Source: Pacificispira spongiicola
GTDB lineage: Bacteria; Pseudomonadota; Alphaproteobacteria; UBA8366; Aestuariispiraceae
NCBI RefSeq assembly: GCF_012926505.1
Contig: NZ_JABBNT010000002.1
Span: 434,001-498,000 of the forward strand
DNA length: 64,000 nt
Reading direction: 5' to 3'
Below are positions 34,061-43,035 of the stretch, one piece after another. The translations under genes and the position numbers were made by a program. Under the pieces are notes generated by a model. The model was not told where the DNA came from. It did no database searches and was given only the letters and a program-made list of their open reading frames with translations. Position 1 is the first letter of the stretch; the number at the start of each line of letters is the position of its first letter.

Positions 34061-35226
34061 ACCGCCGCCAAAGCCCGATCCAGATCCTGGATCAGGTCGT
34101 CCACCGCCTCGATACCGACGGAAATCCGGATCAAATTGTCCGGCGTTTCCGTGACGATGTCGCCTTCCGATGTCTTGCGATGTTCGATCAGGCTTTCCAC
34201 GCCGCCCAGCGAGGTGGCGGGTTTCAGCACGCGGCAGGCCAGGACCAGACGGATCGCGCTGTCCCGGTCACCCGCCGGTTGAAAGGACAACATGCCGCCG
34301 AAGCCGCCCAGCATCTGTTTCGACGCGACCGCATGGCCCGGATCGCCCGGCAGCCCGGGATAGCGGACGCGATCGACCTTGGGGTGTCCGGCCAGGAACT
34401 CCGCGACCTTCATCGCGGATTGGCATTGCCGTTCGACGCGCACGAACAAGGTGCGCATACCGCGGGTCAGCAGGAATGCCTCCATCGCGCCCAGAACCGG
34501 CCCGGCGAAGGTCCGATGTTCCCGAATGCGCCGCCACAATGGTGTGTCTTCCCGTGCGGCGACCATACCGGCCAGAACGTCGGAATGCCCGCCCAGATAT
34601 TTGGTCGCCGCATGAACGACGAGATCGGCCCCCAGCGTCAGCGGCTTGGTCAGGACCGGCGTCGCGCAGGTCGAATCGACAGCCAGTTGCGCCCCGGCGG
34701 CATGGGCGATTTCCGCCGCCGCCGCGATATCCGTCACGGTCCATAGCGGATTCGCGGGGGTTTCAATCCAGACAAGCTTGGTCTTGCCGGGCTGCATCGC
34801 GGATTTCAGCGCCGTCAGATCGTCATTCGGCACAAAGGTAAAGGTCAAACCGCGTGCGGGACCGAAGCGTTCCAGCCAGGCCTTCACGCCATGATAAACG
34901 GTCTTGCCGCAAACGACGTGATCACCGCTTTCCAGCGCATGGAACGCCGCCGTGCAGGCCGCCATGCCGGACCCGAAGCTCATCGCGCCGACGGCGTCTT
35001 CCAGGGTGGCGAGCACGTCTTCGGCATGTTCGGCATTCGGCGAATCCGGACGGATATAAACGTGATCGCGCGGTCCGTAATCGTCGCGCCGGGTGAAGGT
35101 CGTGGAAAAGTGGATCGGCGGAACGACGGCACCTGTCGATTCGTCCTCGCGCCCCAATGCCTGGGCCGCCAGGGTCCGGGGATCCAGCTTTTCCCCTTCC
35201 GAATTCGAGCGTCGAGAGCCGGTCAT
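34057..35226 (-). CDS. PLP-dependent Cys/Met metabolism enzyme (trans-sulfuration family)
   Basis: 389 residues of the cystathionine beta-lyase/gamma-synthase family. PLP motifs: FGSGMAACTAAFHAL, DSTCATPVLTKPLTLGADLVVHAATKYLGGHSDVLAGMV (lysine in ATKYLGG) and SLGGVESLIEHR. It acts on cystathionine or a related thioether, but the sequence does not settle which member (MetB, MetC, or a sulfhydrylase) it is. ATG at 35226 is eight bases after GAAGGAGGGG. It is divergent from the DUF1330 gene. Confidence 0.87.
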   Translation of the reverse strand: MTGSRRSNSEGEKLDPRTLAAQALGREDESTGAVVPPIHFSTTFTRRDDYGPRDHVYIRPDSPNAEHAEDVLATLEDAVGAMSFGSGMAACTAAFHALESGDHVVCGKTVYHGVKAWLERFGPARGLTFTFVPNDDLTALKSAMQPGKTKLVWIETPANPLWTVTDIAAAAEIAHAAGAQLAVDSTCATPVLTKPLTLGADLVVHAATKYLGGHSDVLAGMVAAREDTPLWRRIREHRTFAGPVLGAMEAFLLTRGMRTLFVRVERQCQSAMKVAEFLAGHPKVDRVRYPGLPGDPGHAVASKQMLGGFGGMLSFQPAGDRDSAIRLVLACRVLKPATSLGGVESLIEHRKTSEGDIVTETPDNLIRISVGIEAVDDLIQDLDRALAAV

Positions 35227-35318
35227 GGGCATCCCCTCCTTCAATAACCTTGTTCTGGCAATCCTGGGAGGAGAAACTGATCCCGGCAATAAGGAATGAC
35301 AAGTGAAAGGACAGAGGA

Positions 35319-35627
35319 ATGCCCGCCTATATCGTCGGCAACATCACGGTAACCGACCCCGAAGCCTACAAGGAATACGCCGCCAAGGCGCCTGAAACCA
35401 TCTATGGCCATGGCGGCAAGTATCTGGTGCGCGGCGGGGCATTTGAGGTCCTTGAAGGCGACTGGCAGCCGGACCGTCTGGTGGTGCTGGAGTTTCCCGA
35501 CGCGGAAACCTTGAAGACATGGTATTATTCGGACGCGTATCAGGCGATTCTGCCGATCCGGCAGAAGAATTCCAAAGGGTCCATCGTCTTCGTCGACGGC
35601 TTCAACCCGCCGCAAAAACTGGAATAG
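35319..35627 (+). CDS. DUF1330 domain protein
   Basis: 102 residues of the DUF1330 family, small dimeric ferredoxin-like proteins (MPAYIVGNITVTDPEAYKEYAAKAP, then RLVVLEFPDAETLKTWYYSDAYQ). No activity is established. Start at 35319 follows AGGACAGAGGA. Followed after 36 bases by a 65-residue protein on the same strand. Confidence 0.88.
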   Translation: MPAYIVGNITVTDPEAYKEYAAKAPETIYGHGGKYLVRGGAFEVLEGDWQPDRLVVLEFPDAETLKTWYYSDAYQAILPIRQKNSKGSIVFVDGFNPPQKLE

Positions 35628-35663
35628 GCAACCGGGCCCGAATAGAAGGATCAGGAGGATTTC

Positions 35664-35861
35664 ATGGGATACTATGCTTTCGCCAACCTTCCGGACACGG
35701 ACCTGTCCGCCATCAAGGAATTGGAAACGCGGATCGGCAAGCCCTTGGTGGCCTTGAAGCCGGTCGAACTTGAAGCCGCACCGGTGGACGACGGGACCTT
35801 GAGCGCCATTCGCGACCTGGAATCGAAATTGGGGGTCGCGCTGGTCGCCGTCGCCTCCTGA
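35664..35861 (+). CDS. 65-residue protein with internal duplication
   Basis: A short acidic protein with a strong AGGAGG ribosome-binding site. Two similar units are visible: LSAIKELETRIGKPLVALKP (about 13-32) and LSAIRDLESKLGVALVAVAS (about 46-65), each a helix followed by a strand. No family recognised. It lies between the DUF1330 and TerB-like genes and probably shares their transcript. Confidence 0.7.
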   Translation: MGYYAFANLPDTDLSAIKELETRIGKPLVALKPVELEAAPVDDGTLSAIRDLESKLGVALVAVAS

Positions 35862-35944
35862 TCGGGTCCGTTTCTGGCCCCTTGCCCCGGCCTGAGTCTC
35901 CGTTATTCTGAATCCCGTTCCGTTTTTGGGGGAGGATAACCTAT

Positions 35945-36367
35945 ATGTTCCTGAACGAGCTTACCGATCCGCAGAAGAAGATGTTCATGGCGCTGGCGAA
36001 GCGCATGGTCTTGGCCGATTGGCAGTTGGAGGAACATGAGAAGACCGCCATAGCGCGGGTCGAAGCGGAACTGGGGCAGTCCCTCGACGTCGATCCCCAA
36101 GATTTGATGAGCAACGACAATCTGACCGTTCTGGATACCGACCGGGCGCGGCGGATCGTCTATTACGAATTGCTTGTCCTTGCCCATGCCGATCTGAAAA
36201 TCGACGCGTCCGAACGTCACGTCTTCGACGACCTCGCCGTCGAACTCAAGATCAGCCAGCAGATCATGAACCAGTTGGAAACACTGTCCGCCGACGGCTA
36301 TTCGCTGATGCTGGTCAACGGACGGGACGACGATCACCGCGCGGCGGTCGACGCCGTTCTGGGCTAA
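35945..36367 (+). CDS. TerB-like protein
   Basis: 140 residues, mostly helical, with the TerB/DjlA-N outline: KMFMALAKRMVLADWQLEEHEKTAIARVEAEL, then YYELLVLAHADLKIDASERHVFDDLAVELKIS. Acidic positions in the helical repeat could bind metal. TerB proteins occur in tellurite resistance and other stress systems; no ter operon is present. GGGGGAGGA precedes the start. Confidence 0.72.
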   Translation: MFLNELTDPQKKMFMALAKRMVLADWQLEEHEKTAIARVEAELGQSLDVDPQDLMSNDNLTVLDTDRARRIVYYELLVLAHADLKIDASERHVFDDLAVELKISQQIMNQLETLSADGYSLMLVNGRDDDHRAAVDAVLG

Positions 36368-36388
36368 GCGACCGACGCGTCCGCGTTA

Positions 36389-38074
36389 TTATTCCACTGG
36401 GTCCGGGTCGACATGCGTGCGGGTTTCCGCGACGCGGAAGCGACCTGCGACGAAGGCCGTGTCGACCAGGGACGCATTCGCCGCCGGGTTGGCGCCGCTG
36501 GCGTGATAGTCGCTGAACGCCGCCGTCTGGTTGACGAAGGTCCCGCCCGTCAGATTCAGGCTCATCAACACGCCCAAATTCTCGCCCATTTCAATCGCTC
36601 GGGCCTGAACGTCCGGATTGTCGGAATACAGCGCCGCGGTGATCGCACCCTTTTCCGTCACCGTTGAACGCCATGCTTCCAGCGCCCCGTCGATCCCGTC
36701 GCAGGCGACGATGAAGGTAATCGGGCCGAACAGTTCGCTTTCGTATTTCTGCCGTTCGGAAGAATCGATTTTCAGGATCAGCGGCGTATGTACACGCGCA
36801 TTCGGGAAATCGGGGTGATCCAGTTTCTGGCTGTCCAGCAGGATGTCGCCCAGCTTACGGGAATCCGCGATGCGGGCCTCCGTTACCTCCGCCTGGATCG
36901 CGCCCAGGACGTGCACGGCCTTTGCCGGATCCGAATTGAATTTCCCAACCGCGCCCGCGATCGCGGCGGCGGCGTCATCGAAGCTCATATGCGTGTCGCC
37001 GCACTTTATCCCATCGCGCGGGATGAAAATGTTCTGCGGCGTCGTGCACATCTGCCCCGAGTAGAGCGACAGCGTGAAGGCTAGGTTCCGGCACAGGCCT
37101 TTGAAATTCGCAAAGTCGTCCACAACGACCGCGTTAACCCCGGCCTTTTCCGTATAAACCACCGCCTGACGGCAATTGTTTTCCAGCCATTCGCCGAAGG
37201 CATTGCCGCCGGTGAAGTCGATGACCTTCACTTCTGGCCGTGTGCACAGGTCCATGCCGACGGCCGCCGCCCGTGTATCCGTCTGCAACAGGACGAGGTT
37301 CGGATCGAACCCGGCATCGGACAGCACGTCGCGCATGATGCGCACAGAAATGGCCAGCGGCAGCACCGCCGTTGGATGCGGCTTCACGATGACCGGGTTG
37401 CCGGTCGACAGGGACGCCATGATCCCCGGATAGCCGTTCCAGGTCGGGAAGGTCGATACGCCGATGGTGACAGCAACGCCCTTCGGCATGATCTTGAAAC
37501 TCTTATCCAGGATCAGCGGCGGGTTCTTGCCCTGCGGTTTCGTCCAGCGCACGGCGCCCGGTATGGCGGATTGCAGAGAATAGGCCTGGGCAACGGCTTC
37601 CAAGCCACGGTCCTGGGCATGCGGCCCGCCCGCCTGGAAGGCCATCATGAATGCCTGCCCGGTCGTGTGCTGAACCGCATGGGCCATTTCGAAACTGCGT
37701 TTATTGATCCGGTCCAGTATTTCCAGGCACACCCCCGCGCGGACATCCGGTCCGGCGTCGCGCCATGCCGTCATCGCCGCCGTCGCCGCCGCGATCGCAC
37801 CGTCTACCGACAGTTTCGGATAGGACAGGTTCAGGTCGATGCCATAGGGCGATACTTCGTCGGAAGACACGATGCCTTCACCCGGATGCCCCGGCAGATC
37901 GAAGGTCTTGCCCAAATAGGACTTGAACGCAGCCTCCCCATCGGCGGCGGCGGTTTCACCATAGACGGACGCACTGGCGCGTTCCGAATAGGGGGTCCAA
38001 TAATCACGGGCTTTCAGGGCGGAAAGCGCGGCGTCGAGCGTTTCCCGGTGGGTATTGATGTAGGCGGTCGCCAT
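36389..38074 (-). CDS. paaN: Phenylacetic acid degradation protein PaaN (aldehyde dehydrogenase family)
   Basis: 561 residues. The aldehyde dehydrogenase fold shows a cofactor-binding region (VAVTIGVSTFPTWNGYPGIM, TGNPVIVKPHPTAVLPL), IDFTGGNAFGEW and the catalytic Cys in SLYSGQMCTTPQNIFIP. It resembles the PaaN-type ring-opening-aldehyde dehydrogenase that lacks the fused hydratase of E. coli PaaZ; PaaG next door is a hydratase/isomerase. ATG at 38074 follows GGAGGAAC; an in-frame upstream extension overlaps the paaG promoter region. Divergent from paaG with a symmetric operator between them. Confidence 0.88.
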   Translation of the reverse strand: MATAYINTHRETLDAALSALKARDYWTPYSERASASVYGETAAADGEAAFKSYLGKTFDLPGHPGEGIVSSDEVSPYGIDLNLSYPKLSVDGAIAAATAAMTAWRDAGPDVRAGVCLEILDRINKRSFEMAHAVQHTTGQAFMMAFQAGGPHAQDRGLEAVAQAYSLQSAIPGAVRWTKPQGKNPPLILDKSFKIMPKGVAVTIGVSTFPTWNGYPGIMASLSTGNPVIVKPHPTAVLPLAISVRIMRDVLSDAGFDPNLVLLQTDTRAAAVGMDLCTRPEVKVIDFTGGNAFGEWLENNCRQAVVYTEKAGVNAVVVDDFANFKGLCRNLAFTLSLYSGQMCTTPQNIFIPRDGIKCGDTHMSFDDAAAAIAGAVGKFNSDPAKAVHVLGAIQAEVTEARIADSRKLGDILLDSQKLDHPDFPNARVHTPLILKIDSSERQKYESELFGPITFIVACDGIDGALEAWRSTVTEKGAITAALYSDNPDVQARAIEMGENLGVLMSLNLTGGTFVNQTAAFSDYHASGANPAANASLVDTAFVAGRFRVAETRTHVDPDPVE

Positions 38075-38113
38075 GGCTTGTTCCTCCCGATACACTATGC
38101 GCCGTGGCGCGAA

Positions 38114-38119
38114 GTGATA
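38114..38119 (-). promoter_or_regulatory. paaN -10 element (with -35 at 38137-38142)
   Basis: On the minus strand TAGACA (38142-38137), 17 bases, then TATCAC (38119-38114). Confidence 0.55.
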
Positions 38120-38153
38120 CCTAAATTCTTGCAGCCTGTCTAATCTTGTATCA
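38115..38153. promoter_or_regulatory. Candidate PaaX operator between paaN and paaG
   Basis: Inverted repeat TGATAC (38115-38120), 27 bases, GTATCA (38148-38153). Each arm overlaps the -10 element of one of the two divergent promoters. Confidence 0.6.
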
Positions 38154-38154
38154 T
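38126..38154 (+). promoter_or_regulatory. Candidate paaG promoter
   Basis: TTCTTG at 38126-38131, 17 bases, TATCAT at 38149-38154. The -35 is weak. Confidence 0.4.
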
Positions 38155-38221
38155 TTTCGCCGACAACAACCGTGCCGCCGGATGAAAATCGCGGCCGCAT
38201 CATCGATGGGAGGAACACATA

Positions 38222-39034
38222 ATGTCCGAAGCCGGGTCCTACGAAACCATTCTGTTCGACGTCGCGGACGGGATCGCCACGTTGACCCTGAACCGTCCGG
38301 ACAAGTTGAATTCCTTCAACACCCATATGCACAGTGAAATCGCCGACGCGCTGATCAAGGTGGAACACGACGACGATATCCGCTGCCTGATCATCACTGG
38401 TGCCGGGCGCGGTTTCTGCGCGGGACAGGACCTGTCGGACCGCCGCATGGATCCAAGCGACCCGAACGCGACCCCGCCGGATTTAGGGGAGACAATCGAA
38501 CATCTCTACAATCCGCTGGTCCGCGCGCTAACGGGTATGCCGAAACCGGTGATCTGCGCCGTGAACGGTGTCGCGGCCGGGGCCGGGGCGAATGTGGCGC
38601 TGGCCTGCGATATCGTTCTGGCCGCGAAATCGGCGAGTTTCATTCAGGCCTTCTGCCGGTTAGGCCTCGTCCCCGATGCCGGCGGCACCTGGACCCTGAC
38701 GCACCGGATCGGCGTGGCGCGGGCGAAGGGTCTGGCGCTGCTGGGCGACAAGCTACCCGCGCAAACGGCGGAAGACTGGGGCCTGATCTGGAAGGCGGTC
38801 GACGACGACAGCCTGATGGACGAGGCGAAATCCATTGCCGAAACCTTCGCCAAGGGGCCGACGCTGGGCTACGGCACGATCAAGCAGATCATTCAGTCGG
38901 CGGCGTCGAATAGCTTTTCCGCACAACTGGACCTGGAACGGGACAGCCAGCGCAAGCTGGGTCATTCCCACGACTACCGGGAAGGGGTTTTGGCCTTCCT
39001 GGAAAAGCGGCCGCCCGCTTTCAAGGGAAAGTGA
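38222..39034 (+). CDS. paaG: Enoyl-CoA hydratase/isomerase PaaG
   Basis: 270 residues of the crotonase superfamily: RPDKLNSFNTHMHSEI, oxyanion-hole motif GRGFCAGQDLSDRR and the substrate-site segment KPVICAVNGVAAGAGANVALACDIV. In phenylacetate catabolism PaaG isomerises the ring epoxide to an oxepin and acts again in the lower pathway. It heads paaG-paaI-paaJ, with a six-base gap to paaI. GGGAGGAAC precedes the start. Confidence 0.93.
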   Translation: MSEAGSYETILFDVADGIATLTLNRPDKLNSFNTHMHSEIADALIKVEHDDDIRCLIITGAGRGFCAGQDLSDRRMDPSDPNATPPDLGETIEHLYNPLVRALTGMPKPVICAVNGVAAGAGANVALACDIVLAAKSASFIQAFCRLGLVPDAGGTWTLTHRIGVARAKGLALLGDKLPAQTAEDWGLIWKAVDDDSLMDEAKSIAETFAKGPTLGYGTIKQIIQSAASNSFSAQLDLERDSQRKLGHSHDYREGVLAFLEKRPPAFKGK

Positions 39035-39040
39035 TCCACC

Positions 39041-39502
39041 GTGACCGACACCCCCTCCCCCCAGGAAATCGCGGAACGGTCGGCGTCGGCGATGTTCGAT
39101 GCCGACGGCGCGTCACAGGGCCTCGGCATGACGGTCGATGCGGTCGGGCCGGGCTATGCGAAGCTGTCTATGACGGTGCGCGAAGACATGCTGAACGGTC
39201 ACAAGACATGTCACGGCGGCTTCCTGTTCGCGCTGGGCGACAGCGCCTTCGCCTTCGCCTGCAATGCTTATAACAAGGTGACGGTGGCCCAGGGCTGCGA
39301 AATTACCTATATCAAGCCGGGTCGCCTCGGCGATACGTTGACGGCGGAATGCCGGGAGCAGGCTTTGGAAGGCCGCAGCGGCGTTTACGACGTTCGAATA
39401 ACCAATCAGGAAGGCACGACGGTCGCCCTGTTCCGCGGCAAATCCCGCCGCATCAAGGGCGACATCGTGCCGGGTCTCACGCCCCCGGATTCTATCGATT
39501 AG
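39041..39502 (+). CDS. paaI: Phenylacetic acid degradation thioesterase PaaI
   Basis: 153-residue hotdog-fold thioesterase with the motif HKTCHGGFLFALGDSAFAFACN, containing the catalytic Asp. It hydrolyses stalled CoA intermediates of the pathway. GTG start at 39041, six bases after paaG. Confidence 0.93.
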   Translation: MTDTPSPQEIAERSASAMFDADGASQGLGMTVDAVGPGYAKLSMTVREDMLNGHKTCHGGFLFALGDSAFAFACNAYNKVTVAQGCEITYIKPGRLGDTLTAECREQALEGRSGVYDVRITNQEGTTVALFRGKSRRIKGDIVPGLTPPDSID

Positions 39503-39514
39503 GAGAGTTAGTTA

Positions 39515-40720
39515 ATGACCGACGCTTTCATCTGCGACGCCGTGCGCAGTCCCATCGGCCGTTTCGGCGGTACGCTGTCGTCCATTCGCGCCGACGATCT
39601 GGCCGCCCATCCGCTGAAGGCATTGATGGCGCGCAACCCGAATGTGGACTGGTCCAAGGTTGATGACGTCATCTTCGGCTGCGCCAACCAGGCGGGGGAA
39701 GACAATCGCAACGTCGCGCGCATGGCCGCGCTGCTGTCGGGCCTGCCGGACAATGTGCCGGGGTCGACCGTCAACCGCCTGTGCGGGTCGGGCATGGACG
39801 CCCTGGGCACCGCCGCGCGCGCCATCAAGGCGGGCGAGGCCGAATTCATGATCGCCGGCGGCGTTGAAAGCATGACCCGTGCGCCCTTCGTCATGCCGAA
39901 GGCCGAAAGCGCCTTTTCCCGCAGCAATGAAGTATACGACACGACGATCGGCTGGCGCTTCGTCAACAAGCTGATGAAGGCGCAGTACGGTGTCGATTCC
40001 ATGCCGGAAACCGGCGAAAACGTCGCCGCCGACTTCAATATCAGCCGCGAAGACCAAGACGCCTTTGCCCTGCGCTCTCAGCAGAAGGCGGCAGCGGCGC
40101 AGGAAAACGGCCGTCTGGCCGCGGAAATCGCACCGATCGAAATCCCGCGCCGCAAGCAGGACCCGCTGATCTTCGACCGAGACGAACATCCGCGGCCCGA
40201 CACGACGATGGAAGCCTTGGCCAAACTGGGTACGCCGTTCCGTGACGGTGGGTCCGTCACCGCCGGTAACGCATCCGGCGTCAACGACGGTGCGGCGGCG
40301 CTGATCGTCGCGTCGGAAAAGGCCGCTCTGGCGCAAGGGCTGACCCCGCGCGCCCGCGTTCTGGGCATGGCGACGGCGGGTGTGCCGCCGCGCATTATGG
40401 GGATCGGTCCTGCCCCGGCATCGGAAAAGCTGCTGGACCGCCTGGGCTTGACCATCGGCGATATCGACGTGGTCGAGTTGAACGAGGCCTTTGCCTCCCA
40501 AGGGCTCGCCGTGATGCGCCGTCTGGGTCTGCCGGACGATGCGGACCATGTGAATCCGAACGGCGGCGCGATCGCCCTGGGCCATCCGTTGGGAATGTCC
40601 GGCGCGCGTCTTGTCCTGACGGCGGTCGAGGAATTGCATCGTCGGGGGGCGCGTTATGCGCTGTGCACCATGTGCATCGGGGTCGGCCAAGGCATCGCCA
40701 CGGTGATCGAACGGGTTTGA
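39515..40720 (+). CDS. paaJ: 3-oxoadipyl-CoA thiolase
   Basis: 401-residue thiolase: catalytic Cys in [40 protein letters not shown] (His) and [10 protein letters not shown] (second Cys). It cleaves 3-oxoadipyl-CoA to succinyl-CoA and acetyl-CoA, also called PcaF in the protocatechuate pathway. Within the paa cluster PaaJ is the natural reading. It is followed by a strong hairpin at 40730. Confidence 0.93.
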   Translation: MTDAFICDAVRSPIGRFGGTLSSIRADDLAAHPLKALMARNPNVDWSKVDDVIFGCANQAGEDNRNVARMAALLSGLPDNVPGSTVNRLCGSGMDALGTAARAIKAGEAEFMIAGGVESMTRAPFVMPKAESAFSRSNEVYDTTIGWRFVNKLMKAQYGVDSMPETGENVAADFNISREDQDAFALRSQQKAAAAQENGRLAAEIAPIEIPRRKQDPLIFDRDEHPRPDTTMEALAKLGTPFRDGGSVTAGNASGVNDGAAALIVASEKAALAQGLTPRARVLGMATAGVPPRIMGIGPAPASEKLLDRLGLTIGDIDVVELNEAFASQGLAVMRRLGLPDDADHVNPNGGAIALGHPLGMSGARLVLTAVEELHRRGARYALCTMCIGVGQGIATVIERV

Positions 40721-40729
40721 TTGACGTAG

Positions 40730-40755
40730 ATCGGCGGACCTTCGGGTCCGCCGAT
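40730..40755 (+). promoter_or_regulatory. UUCG-loop hairpin between paaJ and paaK
   Basis: Eleven-base perfect stem (40730-40740 with 40745-40755) and TTCG loop, followed by TTCGTT. T-run is weak: terminator or attenuator. A TATAAT at 40798-40803 could be the -10 of an internal paaK promoter, though no -35 is seen. Confidence 0.6.
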
Positions 40756-40820
40756 TTCGTTACGCGCGCTGAAAACAAAAGAAAAAGCGAAAGACAATAT
40801 AATGTTACGAGGAAACGGGG

Positions 40821-42116
40821 ATGAATACGCACCATACGGGCCTGCACCCGATCGAGACGGCAAGCATTGACGAGATTCGCGCCACGCAATTGGCGCGGAT
40901 GAAGCAGACCCTGCTTCACGCCTATACGCGCATTCCGCATTACAAGCAGCGCTTCGACGCGGCGGGCGTCCATCCGGACGATCTGAAAGACCTCGCCGAC
41001 TTGGCGAAGTTTCCCTTCCTTGTGAAGGACGACCTGCGCCAGAATTATCCGTTCGGCATGTTCGCCTATCCGACGGAACAGCTCGCACGCATCCATGCGT
41101 CTTCCGGCACGACCGGCAAACCGACCGTCGTCGGCTATACCAAGAACGATATCGAAATGTGGTCGGACGTGATGGCGCGGTCGATCTATGCCTCCGGCGC
41201 GCGGCCCGGCATGAAGGTGCATATCGCCTATGGCTACGGCCTGTTCACCGGCGGTTTGGGCGCGCATTTCGGTGTGGAGCGGCTGGGATGCATGGCGATC
41301 CCGATGTCGGGCGGCCAGACGGAAAAGCAGGTCCAACTGATCCAGGATTTCCAACCCGACGTCATCATGGTGACGCCGTCCTATATGCTGGCACTGGCCG
41401 ACGAAATGGATCGTGTCGGTCTGTCCGCCGAAGACTGTTCCATCAAATACGGCATCTTCGGCGCGGAACCCTGGACCAACGAGATGCGCACCTCCATCGA
41501 GCGGCGCACCGGTCTGTCGGCGGTCGATATCTATGGCCTATCGGAAGTTATCGGCCCCGGTGTCGCCAATGAATGCGTCGAGACCAAGGACGGGCTGCAT
41601 ATCTGGGAAGATCACTTCTATCCCGAAATTGTCGATCCTGAGACCGGCGCGGTCCTGCCGGACGGGGAGTTCGGGGAATTGGTCTTCACCAGCCTGACCA
41701 AGGAAGCCCTGCCGATCATCCGCTACCGGACGCGCGACCTGACGCGCCTGCTGCCCGGCACGGCGCGCAGTATGCGCCGCATGGAAAAGGTCACGGGCCG
41801 GTCCGACGATATGTTGATCATCCGGGGCGTGAATCTGTTCCCGACGCAGATCGAGGAACTGATCCTGAAGGATCCCCGTCTGGCACCGCATTATCAGTTG
41901 GAACTGGGTCGCAAGGGACCGCTGGATACGCTGACCGTCCGCGTGGAAGGCACACCCGGCGCGGATGCCGATACGCGGACCGCCGCCGCCGCCGACCTGA
42001 CCCATCACATCAAAAGCTTCATCGGCATCAGCGCCAAGGTGGATGTGGTGGCGGAAGGCGCGGTCGAACGGTCCGTCGGCAAGGCGAAACGGGTCGTTGA
42101 CCGGCGAAACGAATGA
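40821..42116 (+). CDS. paaK: Phenylacetate-CoA ligase
   Basis: Activates phenylacetate to phenylacetyl-CoA, the entry step. 431 residues of the adenylate-forming family: ATP motif SSGTTGKPTVVGYT, YGLSEVIGPGVANE, and C-terminal RSDDMLIIRGVNLFPTQIE. The 100-base gap and hairpin set it apart from paaJ. paaX begins 16 bases after its stop. Confidence 0.95.
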   Translation: MNTHHTGLHPIETASIDEIRATQLARMKQTLLHAYTRIPHYKQRFDAAGVHPDDLKDLADLAKFPFLVKDDLRQNYPFGMFAYPTEQLARIHASSGTTGKPTVVGYTKNDIEMWSDVMARSIYASGARPGMKVHIAYGYGLFTGGLGAHFGVERLGCMAIPMSGGQTEKQVQLIQDFQPDVIMVTPSYMLALADEMDRVGLSAEDCSIKYGIFGAEPWTNEMRTSIERRTGLSAVDIYGLSEVIGPGVANECVETKDGLHIWEDHFYPEIVDPETGAVLPDGEFGELVFTSLTKEALPIIRYRTRDLTRLLPGTARSMRRMEKVTGRSDDMLIIRGVNLFPTQIEELILKDPRLAPHYQLELGRKGPLDTLTVRVEGTPGADADTRTAAAADLTHHIKSFIGISAKVDVVAEGAVERSVGKAKRVVDRRNE

Positions 42117-42132
42117 AGGGTATGAACGCCGG

Positions 42133-43035
42133 GTGACACTTTCGGACCCTCACGATACCGCTGCGCCGGATTGCGGCAGCCGTTCCGCGGAAATCGACCG
42201 ACCCCGGGCGAAATCGCTGATCGTTACCGTCTACGGCGATGCGATCCTTCCCCATGGCGGATCGTGCTGGTTGGGGGAGTTGATTGAGCTGGTCCGCCCT
42301 CTAGGGCTGAATGAGCGGGTCACGCGCACCGCCGTTTTCCGTCTGGTGCAGGACGGTATCCTGGAAAGCGAACGACACGGTCGCCGCAGCCGCTATACCC
42401 TGACTCGTGTCGGACGGCGGCAATTCGATTCCGCCCAGGCGAAAATCTATGCCTCCGAAGCGCCCTTCCGCGACGGTCGCTGGACCTTGATCCTGCTGCC
42501 GGACGGGGTGTCGGCGTCGGAACGCGACGCCCTGGCCCGCGATCTGGGCTGGGAAGGCTATGCCCGGTTGGGGCCGAACCTTCTGGGCGCGGCGCGCGGC
42601 GACGCCATCGCCCCGGCCAAGGCGGTGTTGAGCGAACACGACCTCGCCGATGCCTGCACGATCTTTTCCGCCAGCACGGAAACGGATTCGGCCCTGGGCG
42701 GCCTTGCCGCGCTGGCCTGGCCGCTGGACGAGATCGCGGCGGACTACAACCTGTTCCTGGACCGGTTCGAAGATCGCGGCCCCCCGCCCCGAACCGACGA
42801 AGACGCCTTCGTCCGTCGGGTGCTGCTGATTCACGGATACCGCCGCGCCCTGTTGCGCGACCCGGCCCTACCGGACGCATTGCTGCCGCCGGATTGGCCC
42901 GGCTATCGCGCGCGGAACCTTGCGCGCACCCTTTATCGTGCACTTTTATCGGCCTCCGAACGGCACCTGACGCAAGTGTTGGGGGCTGAATCCAAACCAG
43001 GCGATCTTGCTGCCCGTTTTCCGGAGACGACATGA
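42133..43035 (+). CDS. paaX: Phenylacetate-responsive repressor PaaX
   Basis: 300 residues. An N-terminal winged helix (SLIVTVYGDAILPHGGSCWLGELIELVRPLGLNERVTRTAVFRLVQDGILE, GRRSRYTLTRVGRRQFD) and a PaaX-type C-terminal domain ending RRALLRDPALPDALLPPDWPGYRARNLARTLY. PaaX represses paa genes and is released by phenylacetyl-CoA. GTG at 42133 is the likely start, since upstream codons overlap paaK. Its end overlaps the methyltransferase start (ATGA). Confidence 0.92.
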   Translation: MTLSDPHDTAAPDCGSRSAEIDRPRAKSLIVTVYGDAILPHGGSCWLGELIELVRPLGLNERVTRTAVFRLVQDGILESERHGRRSRYTLTRVGRRQFDSAQAKIYASEAPFRDGRWTLILLPDGVSASERDALARDLGWEGYARLGPNLLGAARGDAIAPAKAVLSEHDLADACTIFSASTETDSALGGLAALAWPLDEIAADYNLFLDRFEDRGPPPRTDEDAFVRRVLLIHGYRRALLRDPALPDALLPPDWPGYRARNLARTLYRALLSASERHLTQVLGAESKPGDLAARFPETT

